A DNA stretch of 64,000 bases from Blasia pusilla (GCA_050084515.1 CM114272.1:46872001-46936000); one strand, 5' to 3'. Shown: positions 36,958 through 48,194, counted from the stretch's first letter. Numbers and translations: made by a program. Notes: generated from the letters alone by a model not told the origin.

Positions 36958-39000
36958 CGTCGACTTTGGACTATGTCTGTGGGTCTTCCACCCCTTGTGA
37001 TGTGCTTGATGGCTACTGGGATGGTAGAGACATCGGCTGGGGACGAGGAGAATAGTATTTTGCATCCTTGGAGTAAATGGGATGTAATGGGTAGGCATGT
37101 GGAGTTGGTTGCTCATGCTGGTGGAGGAGTTATTTGCTCAGATGATGGTGTAGCTAAGGATGTACCATCTTGTGAGGGGGTTGCCTAGCAGCCAATGACG
37201 TCATCCTCTCCCTCTAGTGTGTCAGTGTAGGAGACTTGGGAGCCATTATTTGGGCCCAAGCTTAGGGGAGGTGAGAAACGACGCTTGACACAATTCCTAC
37301 GTGCTTGTAGGAGTTATTTTGCCTTAAGCATGAAGGAGTTGGGTGCTTTGGTTGGACCCGGTATACGGATTGATTTGGCTAGTGATTCGCCAATCTTCCG
37401 TCGTCCCTACCGATATAGTGATATGGAGAGGGACCTGATTCAGAGTAAGACGTTGGACCTTTTGGAGGCTGGATTAGTGGAGTTGTCGCATGGAGAGTTT
37501 GCATCAGCCACTATCATGCCTGGTAAAAAGGATGTGCATGGCAACTACACGGATAGGCGGATGTGTTGAGATTACCGTCTTATCAATCGGCAGACAAAGG
37601 CCGATAGGTATGCCATGCCTACACATGAGGAGACCTTTGATGTGGTGGGACAGGAAAAGATTTTTAGTACTTTGGATCTGGGGGCTGGTATTCTGGCAAG
37701 AGAGAGGAAGAGAGGAGAGTCTCTCTTAAAAAAAAAAGCACAAAAGGGAAAAAAATTTGAAATTCTCTTAAAAAAATATGAAGATTATGGATAATAAGTG
37801 AGTAATTTTTTTGGAGATTTTGTTTGAAGAGAGGAAACTTAGTGCAACCCGTCGGAATCCGAAGGGTTGCAATTTTTTGGTTTTTTTTTTTTTGGTTAAG
37901 GAATAAATTTCATTTTTTGGGGTTTTTTTCAACATTTGACCCGTCAGAGTCTGACGGGTTGCTTTTTGGCCTCAAAAGCAACCCGTCGGAGTTCGACGGG
38001 TTGCAAACGTTAAAAAAATCCCAAAAAATGAAATTTTTTCCTAACAAATTTTCACCACCAAAAAAATTTGCCTTTTCAACTTGTCAAAACTTTCCTCTCT
38101 CCAACCTGTCGAAAACTCTCTTCAAACCAAAAGAGCTCTAGGGGTTGCCAATATCTTCCTCTTTCCTCTCTCCTCTCTTCCTCTCCTCTTACCGCTCCTC
38201 CTCTGGATCTTCGGGCATGATACCATCAGTTGCCAATTCGAGAGAGTGACAAGGCCAATACAAAATTTTGGGGTGTCAACTCTCATGGCAAGGATTGTTA
38301 GTACAAGTGGAAATTCTTACCCTTTGGATTGAAGAATGCACCTGCCGAGTTTCAGAGAGTGATGGACAGGATCCTAGCAAGGTTGGATTTTGTTCGGTGT
38401 AACATTGATGATATCTTGGTGTTCAGTAACATGGTGGAGGAACATCAGATACATTTGCAGATTGTGTTTGAGCAATTGAAACCTCATGGTCTACGTTTGC
38501 ATCCAGGAAAGTGTAAGTTCTTCCATGAGGATGTTGAGTACTTGGGTCATGTGATCTTTCTAGGTGGTTTGGGAGTTCAGCAAGCAAAGGTGGAGGCTAT
38601 TGCACTTATTCCTCGTCCGGTAGATGTGAGTAGAGTTCGGGCATTCATGGGATTAGCGAACTACTATCGGAAGTATGTGAAGGGATTTAGTGCTATGGCA
38701 AAACCTTAGAACCAATTGCTGAAATCAGATCAGGAGTGGCACTGGGGAGATGATCAGGAGAGAGCTTTTGTGGAGCTCAAGGCCCAGTTGATGACGACGC
38801 CTATCTTGAGGAGACCTATCAAAGGGCGCCCATTTCAATTACACACTGATTGGAGTAGGTTGGGACTTGGAGTGGTGTTGACACAACATGATGATGAGCA
38901 CATGGAGTTTGTGATGGCCTATGCAAGTCGTTCGAATAATGCAGCGGAGTCGCGCTACAGTTCATATGAGGGAGAGTGTTGGGCAATAGTGTGTGGTACA
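36958..39000 (+). pseudogene. Reverse transcriptase and RNase H, element C (interrupted)
   Basis: The frame runs on from the methyltransferase. RT begins near 37,230 (ETWEPLFGPKLRGGEKRRLT), with LIQSKTLDLLEAGLVELSHG and ATIMPGKKDVHGNYTDRRMC. At LDL of the LDLRAGYHQ region it is cut by the 522-bp insertion. It resumes at 38,202 (DLRA, stop, YHQLPIR). The catalytic box is NIDD at 38,401-38,412 (RCNIDDILVFS), with Y replaced by N. Thumb: FMGLANYYRKYVKGF. RNase H: FQLHTDWSRLGLGVVLTQHD and YEGECWAIV. It then jumps directly to VHRPGVANLDADGLSRNP, a deletion of about 75 codons near 38,990. Stops include 37,567 (TGA) and 38,707 (TAG). Confidence 0.85.
37680..38201. mobile_element. 522-bp non-autonomous Mutator-like insertion in element C RT
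   Basis: Flanked by TTTGGATCT (37,671-37,679) and TCTGGATCT (38,202-38,210), an 8 of 9 match and the 9-bp duplication size of Mutator-like elements. Removing it restores the conserved LDLRAGYHQ reading. Left end: GGGGGCTGGTATTCTGGCAA, then AGAGAGGAAGAGAGGAGAG. Right end, complemented: GGAGGAGCGGTAAGAGGAGA, then GGAAGAGAGGAGAG. The ends match those of the large element at 27,265-50,323, which could supply the transposase. Inside are three copies of the GCAACCCGTCGGA/TCCGACGGGTTGC palindrome (37,844, 37,937 and 37,978). Confidence 0.75.
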
Positions 39001-40690
39001 TAGACCTGGAGTTGCCAACCTTGATGCTGATGGGTTGAGTAGGAACCCATGTACTAGCCAAGAGGATACAACTGGGGCTAGATGGCATGGCGAGGTTGAT
39101 GAGGAGATGGTGCCAGGTTGGCATGCATCCGCCTTTTTATGTTGGTTAGGGGTGGACTCTAGTATGGAGGACCACATGATATCTTACTCTAGTCAGAGGG
39201 TAGATGGCCAACCTTCAGATCCTAAGGTTGGAGATGGTGGTACGGATCAGCGTGATATTCATGATGATGCGTTGGTGTTGGAGTTCCTACGGACCAGTAG
39301 GGTGCCAGGCATAGTGAGTGTCAAGGAGCGAGATCGTGTTCTTCAACGTGCTAAGAGGTATTGATTGGAGGGAACACATATTCTCCGTGTGTGGGAGGAT
39401 GGTAGAGTACAAGTAGTGACTCATTTGGCTCAGAGAGAGCACATTGTGCGACATGCCCATGAGGAGTTGGGATATTTTGGAGTAAATCGTACGTATAGTT
39501 TACTCCTTGGTCAGTATTGGTGGCGTGGCATGCATACTCAAGTGCAGCAGTTGGTGTCATGTTGTATGGTTTGTGATTGGGTGAGGACATCATTCAATGC
39601 CCCTACACCACACTTACACCCTTTGCCTATTATGGGGTTGGGTTACCGTTGGAGTGTGGACTTTGCGGGACCGTTACCGTTGACTGTACGACATCATCGA
39701 TATGTGTTGGTGATGGTGGAGCACTTATCCAAGTGGATTGAGTTGGTGCCATTACCTGACAAGGCAAGTGAGGGAACGGCGTATACGTTTCTTGATAGAG
39801 TGCTTAGTCATTTTGGTGCACCAGCTGAAGTGCTGACCAACCAGGGTACAAAGTTTCAAGGTGAGTTTCAGGTCTTGTATGACAAGGCGTTGATTGATCA
39901 TCGGACCACGTCTCGAGATCATCCAGAGGCGGATGGTTTGATTGAGCATCTGGTTCAAACGGTGAAGAGGGCATTGCGCAAGTATGGCCTAGAGAAGAGG
40001 CATCTTGGAGACTGGGATATTCAGTTACGATGGTTAGCCATGGGGTATAGGTTCAGTCGCCAAGCATCCTTGGCTTCCTTCTCACCTTATTTTACATTAT
40101 ACGGCCGAGATCCAGACTTGCCAGAAGCAATTCGTTGGGAGTCTAGTGAGGTGGTGAACCTTGATGACCCAGAGATGTTGATGAGAGTGTGTTCTCAACG
40201 GGTAGAGCTCTTTTGGAGAGTTATGCCAACAACCTTTGAGAATCTTTCCACTGCTCGATACAGGAATACGTTGCGGTATGCAACCATTTGGTGTGGAGGT
40301 TATTGACCATCAATTCGTAGGTTCCATATGGGGGACTATGTCTATTTGCAGCACATTGCACCGACAACGTTGGATGTGACGGCAAGCCGCACTATTTTAC
40401 GAGTGCGCGAGGTGTTAGCTTCTGGAGTTCTCATGTTGGAAGGTCGTGATGGAGTTGTTTGGAAGGACCATGTGCGTAATTGTGCGTCATGTCATCTTCC
40501 AAATGTGGATGGTACTGTTGAACCAAGCTTAGCCATGATACGTGCTAGCTTGAGGTGTATGTTGTGTGGGTCTGCTGGTAACGCAACCCGTATGTTGGTG
40601 TGTGATCGGTGTTCTAGGGGTTGGCACATGATGTGTTTGACTCCACGTATGGATTTTGTTCCTATTGGAAGGTGGGTTTGTCTTGGATAA
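39001..40690 (+). pseudogene. Integrase with C-terminal PHD finger, element C
   Basis: After RNase H remnants (to about 39,360) the integrase frame (39,365-40,306) is long. HHCC zinc domain: HIVRHAHEELGYFGVNRTY, then SCCMVCDW. Core: WSVDFAGPLPLTVRHHRY (first D), VLTNQGTKF (second D now N), HPEADGLIEHLVQTVKRAL (catalytic E). After a TGA at 40,304 the C-terminal domain (40,328-40,690) has GDYVYLQH, RTILRVREVLASGVLMLEGR and KDHVRNCASCHLPN. The PHD finger at 40,556-40,690 has CMLCG, LVCDRCSRGWHMMCLTP and GRWVC, with the final CxxC cut short by a stop. Seven of the eight C4HC3 ligands are visible. The PHD replaces the chromodomain found in many Ty3 integrases. Confidence 0.85.
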
Positions 40691-40859
40691 ACTTAGGAGA
40701 GGTAGATGACTTGATCTTTGCATGATATGGATTACAGATGTGCGACTAATGATGGGGCAAACTAGCACCCGACTTTTTGATTCATACATCCACGAAGGTG
40801 TATAGCATGTAGTAGATGTGTAGGGCTACCTGGGAGTAAGAGGGACCTAATCGCCACTT

Positions 40860-40869
40860 AGGGGGGCGA
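40860..40869 (+). promoter_or_regulatory. Polypurine tract of element C
   Basis: AGGGGGGCGA directly before B1, identical to the tract of element B at 21,191-21,200. Confidence 0.65.
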
Positions 40870-41451
40870 GTTGTGGTACACTTGTGTTTGTGGATGCTCT
40901 CGTCTATGTTATCTAGGTATGTGAGTATGGTATATTAGAGATGTATGTTGTATGACGATGTGGATTTGCACGACAGTTGTCATGACCATATTGATTATGT
41001 CGTAGAGTATAGTGTGCTAGTAGAGGCCATACCTTATGTAGGACCGTAGTGTCTAGGTAGAGATATGGTTTTATACATAGGATTGGGGGTTACTCAGTTG
41101 AGGGTGACTTTTCCAATAGGGCATGCTCTTAGGTTGGAGGATATATTGTGGAGTGTACTCAAAAAACAGTTAGTTCTTTGAGTTGAGCTTGTTGCGTTGG
41201 GAGTTAGCCTTGGTAGTGAGTAGAGCTCTTGGTTATGGTGGTTCCCGCAAGCTTCGACCTGGATTCTCCCATCGTGGAGTGGATTTGGCTCGATTGTATG
41301 TGATTCTATACGTGTTTTATGATAGAAGGTCTTTCACGGATTTCAGTTGTGGTACACTTGTGTTTGTGGATGCTCTCGTCTATGTTGTGTAGGGATGTGA
41401 GTATGGTATGTCAGCGATGTATGTTGTATGACGATGTGGATTTGCACGACA
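40870..41451 (+). repeat. Element C 3' terminus: B1-A2-B2 split direct repeat
   Basis: B1 (40,870-40,975) starts GTTGTGGTACACTTGTGTTT and ends TTTGCACGACA. Two bases (GT) follow, then A2 (40,978-41,345) starts TGTCATGACC and ends GGATTTCA. B2 (41,346-41,451) repeats B1 with about 7 differences and ends at the same GCACGACA. The TGTC start of A and the GACA end of B form the TG...CA inverted ends expected of an inserted unit. Confidence 0.8.
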
Positions 41452-41860
41452 TAGGTGAGATTGTCTAACGCGATGGATTCAATCCTGTTGCAACCTGTCG
41501 GAGTCCGATGTGTTGCAAATTTTGGCACTCACTCACGTGGGTTGCAAAGCCACGGAGTACCATTTTCTGTTAGAGTCAGAGTGCAACTTGCAACCCGTCT
41601 GAGTCCGTTGGGTTGGTACCCCCTACCTATCTGACCTGTCTGATTGGAGTCGAGATCCACAAGACCTCGCATGGATTTGCTACGGCAACCCTTTGGGGAC
41701 TGCGACGGGTTGGAAAGGCACCCAATCCCGCTTTCCCTTTTGGAGGTAACCAAGTTGCGAGGGGGATCTCGAGTCGATTTCTCTTGTCCAATGAACCGTG
41801 CAAACTGTGAGTGCACTTTCGCTGTATGGTGGGAAGTGTCCAACCCAGGGTAGACCTTGT
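41452..41860. other. Mutator-like element interior right of element C; no gene seen
   Basis: About 400 bp between element C and the 67-bp array. It carries imperfect copies of the GCAACCCGTCGGA palindrome (near 41,490 and 41,590) but no supportable coding region. It probably belongs to the divergent upstream region between transposase and cargo genes, which element C now separates. Confidence 0.5.
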
Positions 41861-42570
41861 AACCCGTCGGAGGTCAACGGGTTGCCTTGGGATTATGCTT
41901 TGTCACCTTGTTACCCAAGGATGAGGGAAGCGTGCAACCCGTCGGTGTCCGAGGGGTTGCCCGGGAACCTCACCTTGTTACCCCAAGATGAGGGAAGCGT
42001 GCAACCCGTTGGTCTTCAATGGGATGCGCGGGTTTCCCGCCTTGTTATCCCAAGACGAGGGAAGCGTGCAACCCGTCGGTCTCCGACGGGTTGGCTGGAT
42101 ACCTCGCCTTGTTACCCAAGGACGAGGGAAGCGTCCAACGTGTCGATCTCGGAAAGGTTGCCTGGGTACCTTGCCTTGTTACCCCAAGATGAGGGAAGCG
42201 TGCAACCCATCGATCTTTGACGGGTTGCGTGGATACCTCGTCTTATTACCCCAAGATGAGGGAAGCGTGCAACCCGTCGATCTTTGATGGGTTGCGCGGG
42301 TACCTTGCCTTGTTACCCCAAGACGAGGGAAGCGTGCAACCCTTTGGCCTCCAATGGGTTGCGCGGGCATCTCACCTTGTTACCCTAAGACGAGGGAAGC
42401 GTGCAACCCGTCGGTCTCCGACGGGTTGCCTTGGTATCTCGCCTTGTTACCCGAGGACAAGGGATGTGTGCAACCCGTAGGTCTCGGACAAGTTGCCTAT
42501 GTACATCGCCTTGCATCCCCAAGACGAGGGAAGCGAGCAACCATCGGAGATCGACGGGTTTCCCGGGTTC
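41860..42570. repeat. 67-bp minisatellite, about 10.5 copies
   Basis: The anchor GAGGGAAGCG recurs at 41,923, 41,990, 42,057, 42,123, 42,191, 42,258, 42,325, 42,392, 42,459 and 42,526, so the period is 66-68, nearly always 67. Each unit holds one GCAACCCGTCGGT/CTCCGACGGGTTGC palindrome, then a CCTCGCCTTGTTACCCCAAGA segment. It ends about 85 bp before a TATA box for the cargo gene. Because 67 is not a multiple of 3, the array opens in several frames; I do not regard these as genes. Confidence 0.9.
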
Positions 42571-42653
42571 CCACGTGCAAAGTTCCATAACGGCCGACAT
42601 GTCGCCATCGGTACGACCCAACGACCCAACGGTCACCTCAACGGCTCAAAAAG

Positions 42654-42662
42654 TATAAAAGG
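42654..42662 (+). promoter_or_regulatory. TATA box of the cargo gene
   Basis: TATAAAAGG lies 273 bp before the ATG at 42,935 and just after the minisatellite. It has the consensus form, and a transcription start near 42,685-42,695 would follow. The context (divergent gene pair, tandem palindromes upstream) supports a promoter, but no transcript evidence is available. Confidence 0.5.
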
Positions 42663-45359
42663 CCGAGATTTTGCTCATTTCCGTTTTTCATTTTGCGATT
42701 TTATGTGCTCTTCCTCGCAGCAGCTGACGTTACCTTTCCACTGCTAAACTCGGTTACATTTACCCCTTCGCTGGAAGGTTACGACGATCTAGCACCCGAT
42801 GCTTCGAGGGTTTGATTTTGGCAAGCCCATCTGCTGGAGGGTCACGACGCTTGATCACGAAATGCTTCAATGGATCTATTGTGCACAAGAACAGATAACA
42901 TTGTCGAGGAGGAAGAACTGACCCAACGTGCACCATGACGAGAAAGAAAACACAAGCAACCAAGGTAGGGAGCATCACTCCCAAGTCCATCAGGACTCCT
43001 GCGTCACCATCTCCAGGTCCTCATTTGGCGAATGAGATAAGGCAACAAGAAATAGAGGAGCGGGAAAGAGAAGCAGATATGCAGAGGTAGGAGGTTCTAG
43101 AAAAATGTGTTCTTGAGGAGCTCGTTAAGCAAAACGCCAAGGCTGAGGCATCGAAGGCCTTGAAGAAAAAAGTCACGGACAAGAAACGTGAGAAGAACCG
43201 TCTTGACGCCTCTGTCAGGAGAGCAGAATTGGCAAAAGCTCGAAGGGAAAAAGAAACCACCATTGAAGAAAGCCTTGCCTATCCAACAGAGAGTATTGAG
43301 ATGCATGAAATGTCTCCGATGGGGTCTAGGGACACCATGAATCTAAAATGGGCTGCAGAAACGACCAAAGTTCAAGTGACCGATGATGAGGTCATGAGGA
43401 CAGCAAGTGTGGAGATGGTGGACATCTTTGAAGAAGCCGGAGAAGAGTCTTCGTCGTCTTTGAGCCCGATAGAAGAAATCGACCTTTATCCGATCGATGA
43501 GTTTTTCGTGGACTTGCCAGCTCCTGTCCCAGAGCAGTTGGCGGGCCTAGACACTGACCCAATCTTTGAGCGGGTAAGAAAATTTTGGGTGATGTGAAGG
43601 CTCATTATGCAATTCCTTCGCAAAACACTACATTTTATTGACCTGGTCCCCATTGTTGCAGGTTGTTAGGCAGATGGCACTAATGGAGGACCAAAAGGCC
43701 CCAAGAATTCCACTCTGTCGATTGCGGACAATGGATTACATCCGCAAATCCAATTAGAGGAGGACATTGCAAAGCTCAAACAGTCGGCAACAATTGCATC
43801 CTACGTCGATAGCTTCCCTCTGTTCTATGTTCAGCCTTACGATGAACATGGAACCCAAGCTCTGGTGACGGAAGAGGACTTGGAGGCGTTGGATACATTC
43901 AGGAGAATGAGAGATCATGAGTTCAGAAGAGTGATTGAAGGAACCCAATTTAGCAAGATGCGGAACCTCTACTTCTTCATCTGGGATGGAAACGAGAGGT
44001 ACATGGCGTGGATGCAGTTTGCGGAGGAGCGCCCAAATTCATTGGAGGCACAATTTTGCGTGAAGGCAGTTGTGCTCCATCCATTTCCTCATCACATGGC
44101 AACGGTGGAAATGGCAATGCATGCGATGAATATGTAAGTTTCCTCTTGCTTAAGTTTGATCGCTTCAACCTGTCGAAGTCTATCGGGTTTCATAATTGGA
44201 AAGCTTAAAGATGGGCAAGAATGGTTTGAGTCTCTTGCCACCATCTTGTTTGTGGTCAAGGTCATAGTCAAGCAAACCGTGAGAGTCCGACGGGTTGCCC
44301 GGTGGCCAAGCACACCAGATTAATCCGGGATAGTGAAACCAGTCGAACATCGACGGGTGGAAAAATGACTGCATGATTTCTTTTTTCTTCAATCCGTCCG
44401 ACTCCGACAAGTTGCACAATCATAGGTAACAAATCACCAGATGCCTAAAAGCAACTCGTCGGTGTTCAACAAGTTGCTAGACTGTCCGCTATTTTTTGGA
44501 TACTTTTGGCCGAAAGTAACTCATTGGGCTCTAACGGGTTGCATTTCCCCCCAGGGTAGGTCCGAGAGCTTGCTTTTAGGCATCCAATTCCAGCTTTATA
44601 AGGCCATTGCTGTTGCGACCCTCATAACCAAACAACACCAAATATGCGTCAAGTAGAACATCAGAACTCAAGTGGACTCACGCTGCAATGTTTGCGCTTT
44701 GGAGAGGCGTTTGGAAAGGTCTCTTGGAAAAGTCCAAGAGACGAAACATGGAACAGAGTTGTGCGTTTTGTGCATAAGTGGTCATGACCAGGAAACCTAG
44801 ACCAAACGCGAGCCAAGACTTGAGATGAGTTGAGTCTTGGAAGGTTGGTTGCCAAAGAGGTGAGAACCAGTTTTGGAACACGACTAGCGTTTGGGGAATT
44901 TGACTTTGTTTAGGACCATAACATTGAGCTCCAAGATGCATTTGGGACAAGTAAGAGCACAGTGGAAAGATTATCTTAAGATGCTTCCAACGCACCAAAG
45001 ATCTTAAAAATGCACAAGTAAAAATTGAGATATTGGCCGAAAACAATTGTGAGAGCAATAAGGTTGAGGGCCAATTGGAGAGGCCCGGGTATCTTTCCCT
45101 AAAGGTAGGGGGACCCCGGAGATCCCCAAAAGTTCTAGTAAGGGAGGAGTCTCTGCAAGATATTTTGGAACACGAATCCCCATTTTGAGTGCCAAACGGC
45201 GTCTCACAATCACGGGATGGAACGGGAGTTTAGCGTTGGAACTCGAAACCCAAACCTGATCCAAGGAAGTGGACTTTTTACGCCACACTTTGATTCCAAC
45301 CCGAGATTCACTTTGTGCGAGTCTGGGTTAGGGAATCATTGGATGTCCATCGGATAGTT

Positions 45360-45398
45360 GGAACCGCTAGGTGCGAAATTTTCGCACCTAGCGGTTCC
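45360..45398. repeat. Perfect 39-bp hairpin in a cargo-gene intron
   Basis: GGAACCGCTAGGTGCGAAA and its exact complement TTTCGCACCTAGCGGTTCC are separated by one T. The 19-bp arms have no mismatch. It lies between exons ending at 44,133 and starting near 46,109. It is unrelated to the GCAACCCGTCGG motif. Confidence 0.9.
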
Positions 45399-45639
45399 TA
45401 AACCGACCAGAAAGTTTGTCCCAAGTCTTCCGAGACTTGCCCATGTTGTAAACCGCGAAACTAGGAAGGTTGAGCTTGATGAGAGATTGAGACGAGAACT
45501 CGGATAGTTAGCCCACTAATTGATCCAAGAACCAACTTACCAGAGTGCATGTTTGGATGCAGATCAGTGGTGAGAGCGTGACGTATTGAACGCACGCTTC
45601 CGCAACAACAAGATTAACGTTCAAGGAGAGTAGGCGCAC

Positions 45640-46075
45640 GACAATTGCGCAACGCGTCGGACTTCGACGGGTTGATTTGTGCAATTTTTATCCGAAAACC
45701 TGTCTCCGAATGGAAGTCATTCTACAACCCGTCGGAGTCCGACGGGGTTGAACCAAGGAATAAGAGGAACCGATCGGTTGGACCAGAGAGTCACGACAAG
45801 AGAGTGCAACCCATAAGACTCGGATGGGTTGCAATTCTCTCTAAAAATTTCAAGAGTGTTGCAATAAGTATAACACAAAGATAAGTGTTGCCACCTGTCG
45901 GACTCCGACGGGTTGCAACATTTATCTCTGTGTTACGATTTGGACCCCGATGGATTGACAGAATTGCGACCCGTCGGAGTCCAACGGGTTGCAACACTTA
46001 TCTCTGTGCTACCATTTTGACCCCCATGGGTTGACAGAATTGTGATCCGTCGGGATCCGAAGGGTTGCAGGAACC
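45640..46075. repeat. Cluster of GCAACCCGTCGGA palindromes
   Basis: Near-complete palindromes, each GCAACCCGTCGGA followed closely by TCCGACGGGTTGC, occur near 45,647, 45,727, 45,803, 45,890, 45,965 and 46,045, so spacing is about 75-85 bp. Two (45,890 and 45,965) are embedded in a longer repeat with TTATCTCTGTGTTACGATTT. The cluster is intronic in the cargo gene. Confidence 0.75.
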
Positions 46076-48194
46076 CGAGAGCTTGTAGTATTTTTACCTT
46101 GTGTTTGGATGTGCAAGATTGTAACCGAGGGAAACGTCACCCATCACTGGATCCACGATTGCGACACGGTCAAGAAGGTGCTTACACGAAAGACGCACCT
46201 GAAAGAGTACAAGGGATTCTTGGGCGACGATCTCGTAAATGAGATGCTCGCAAAGGGAGCTCAAAAGAAAAAAAAGAACTCGGAAAATACCTTCATTTCC
46301 CAAGATGCAACCGTCACAATCCTTTGTTGGTCCAAGATCGAGGCCGCCAAGAAGAGTGCTACGTTGGAACAGGAGCGAAGGGAGAATGTGTCTGCGTCGA
46401 AACGTGCAAAGTTTATTCAGGATGCCGTATCTATAGCTACAAAGTACAATGCAAGCAAGATCCAGCGTTATATTGCGATTCTCAACCCCAAACTTGGCTC
46501 GGAGTTTTACAAGGAGCTCAAGGCGATAATCAAGCGCCAGCGGAAGAGAGACGAAGATCCACATGGTCGGATCGGAGAGAAAGTGTCTCTTGACCGCGCG
46601 CATAGGTTTGCGCTGTCTAGGATATCTGAGTTTAGGCAAATTCGGCTGATGAAAATCAGTCTCGAGGGCACTGAGGCCCAAAAGCGGGCGGCACACCACC
46701 CTCCGGGAGTTTCAGATCGAGTGATCTCCCATTGGCTACAGGAATGGTCATTCTGGGACGCGTTGCGCCTTCTTGGGAAGTCCATGCTCGTGGGTCTACA
46801 AGCGGAGGTGAAGAAGATTGAGCCAGTTCGAGAGGAAGCAAACCTAGAGGTTGCAGAAGATTTTGAACTATGGCTTGATGACATCAGAGATAAGTCGAAA
46901 AAAGACCTAGGATTCAGGATGATGTTTAAGAATCACATCCTCCCTCAGGCAGACCTAGATGAGGAAATATACACCCAAAAATGGGATTTTTCAAAGAATG
47001 GTCGGGATTTTCAGGACCAGGCAGCCGAGTCATCTTGACAAAGAGCTGCCTAGTGGATGGTGTACAAGTACCTCATCAATGGTATGAATGCAGGTACCTT
47101 ACTAAAATTATCGGCAGCTTACAAATTGTGGGCTTCTCCGCTTGATGGAGAGGGATTTTCCATGTACAACATGGAGGTGGGACAGGGCATGTCCAACTGG
47201 GAGGTTATCAATTGTCCAATCTGGTTGGACTTCAACGACCGAGAGGACATTACAGAAAAAAATCTACGCGTGGTGTATGAGGCAGTGGTCATAGGTAGGG
47301 ACGACATTCCAAACTTCGTGAAGCTTGACCATTTTTTCGAAGGAGATGCAGAGGAGCAAGCCTCAGGATAGTGGAGTTGATGGCAAAGGTTGTCACCGCC
47401 ACGGGTTTGAAAGCCAAGGCGAGGGGATCGAGGAATTCCGAGGCCGAGTCTTCCAAATAAAAAGCTGAGTCCTCAAGGCGAGAGGCGGAATCATCTAGGC
47501 AAGGAGGGCGAGAGGGCCAGACCAGGTCCTTATCCAAGAAATCTCCTTTGGAGTGTGAGGTAACATATATTCCCACAAGCCGACAACAGACTCAGGAGAA
47601 GCGAAAGCGGGAGGCGCCTGGTTTGTCCGAGGGAGGAGATGAGGATGTGGAATCATCATCCTCACTCCATCATCCTTGGGCAGGCATAGGGAAACTACCA
47701 CCAGGACAAATTTCCTTGTTCACTTGACTCATCTTGTCGATGAGTTGCAAAGTTTCAGTTCTCAAGTGTCAACACCTGCCATCGATAAATTGACTCCGTT
47801 GGGACAAAAACTCCTTCGAAACGGACACGCCCCCTGGACGGTGCATGGGGTTGTTGAGGAGGTGGCGGTGGACCTCCTCATTGCAAATTTTCCTTCTGTG
47901 TTTTGCTTGTGAGACAACAATCGGTCTAACACTATCCCAGACTGGAATGTCCCACTTTCGTACGATAAGATCGTGCTGTTGTTGTTTTTTGCCGACACGT
48001 ATTTAAGTGACAGTGGTTGTTTCTTGGTCCCAACTAGAGGGAGCAAAGATGAGCTCTTCAACCTTCAGTGCGTGAAGAGGTCACTGAAGTGGAGGACGGC
48101 GCAACCATGGGTCATTAAAAACAAGTATCCACTCATATCGGCGACAAGTCAAGTCCGGGTAAGTCCTCTTTTTCAATGAATTGAGTTTGTACAT

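Larger units (their letters stand above)
31450..41451 (+). mobile_element. Element C: Ty3-type element with DNA methyltransferase and PHD finger
   Basis: Order on the plus strand: A1 (31,450-31,817), leader, gag, protease, DNMT3-like methyltransferase, RT/RNase H, integrase, PHD finger, polypurine tract, B1-A2-B2 (40,870-41,451). A1 and A2 are both exactly 368 bp. TAGG stands immediately before A1 (31,446-31,449) and after B2 (41,452-41,455), a probable 4-bp target duplication that marks A1 start and B2 end as the real ends. Gag and protease share one frame, and methyltransferase to RT share another. Both are interrupted almost only by single-base stop codons. It is the best preserved of the three related elements here, apart from a 522-bp insertion in RT and a deletion in RNase H. 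Confidence 0.8.

Noticed and set aside
41860-42570. CRISPR-like array of regularly spaced palindromic repeats
   Set aside because: The spacers are as similar to each other as the repeats, there are no cas genes, and the context is a eukaryotic transposon with introns. It is a minisatellite.
41798-42590. Overlapping open frames with repeated DEGSVQP-like peptides
   Set aside because: They are the 67-bp minisatellite read in several frames. The period is not a multiple of three, so the open frames are a by-product of a stop-poor repeat.
46094-46699. 201-residue minus-strand frame
   Set aside because: It is antisense to the cargo-gene exon 46,109-47,038, whose sense frame is longer and continues a coherent protein.
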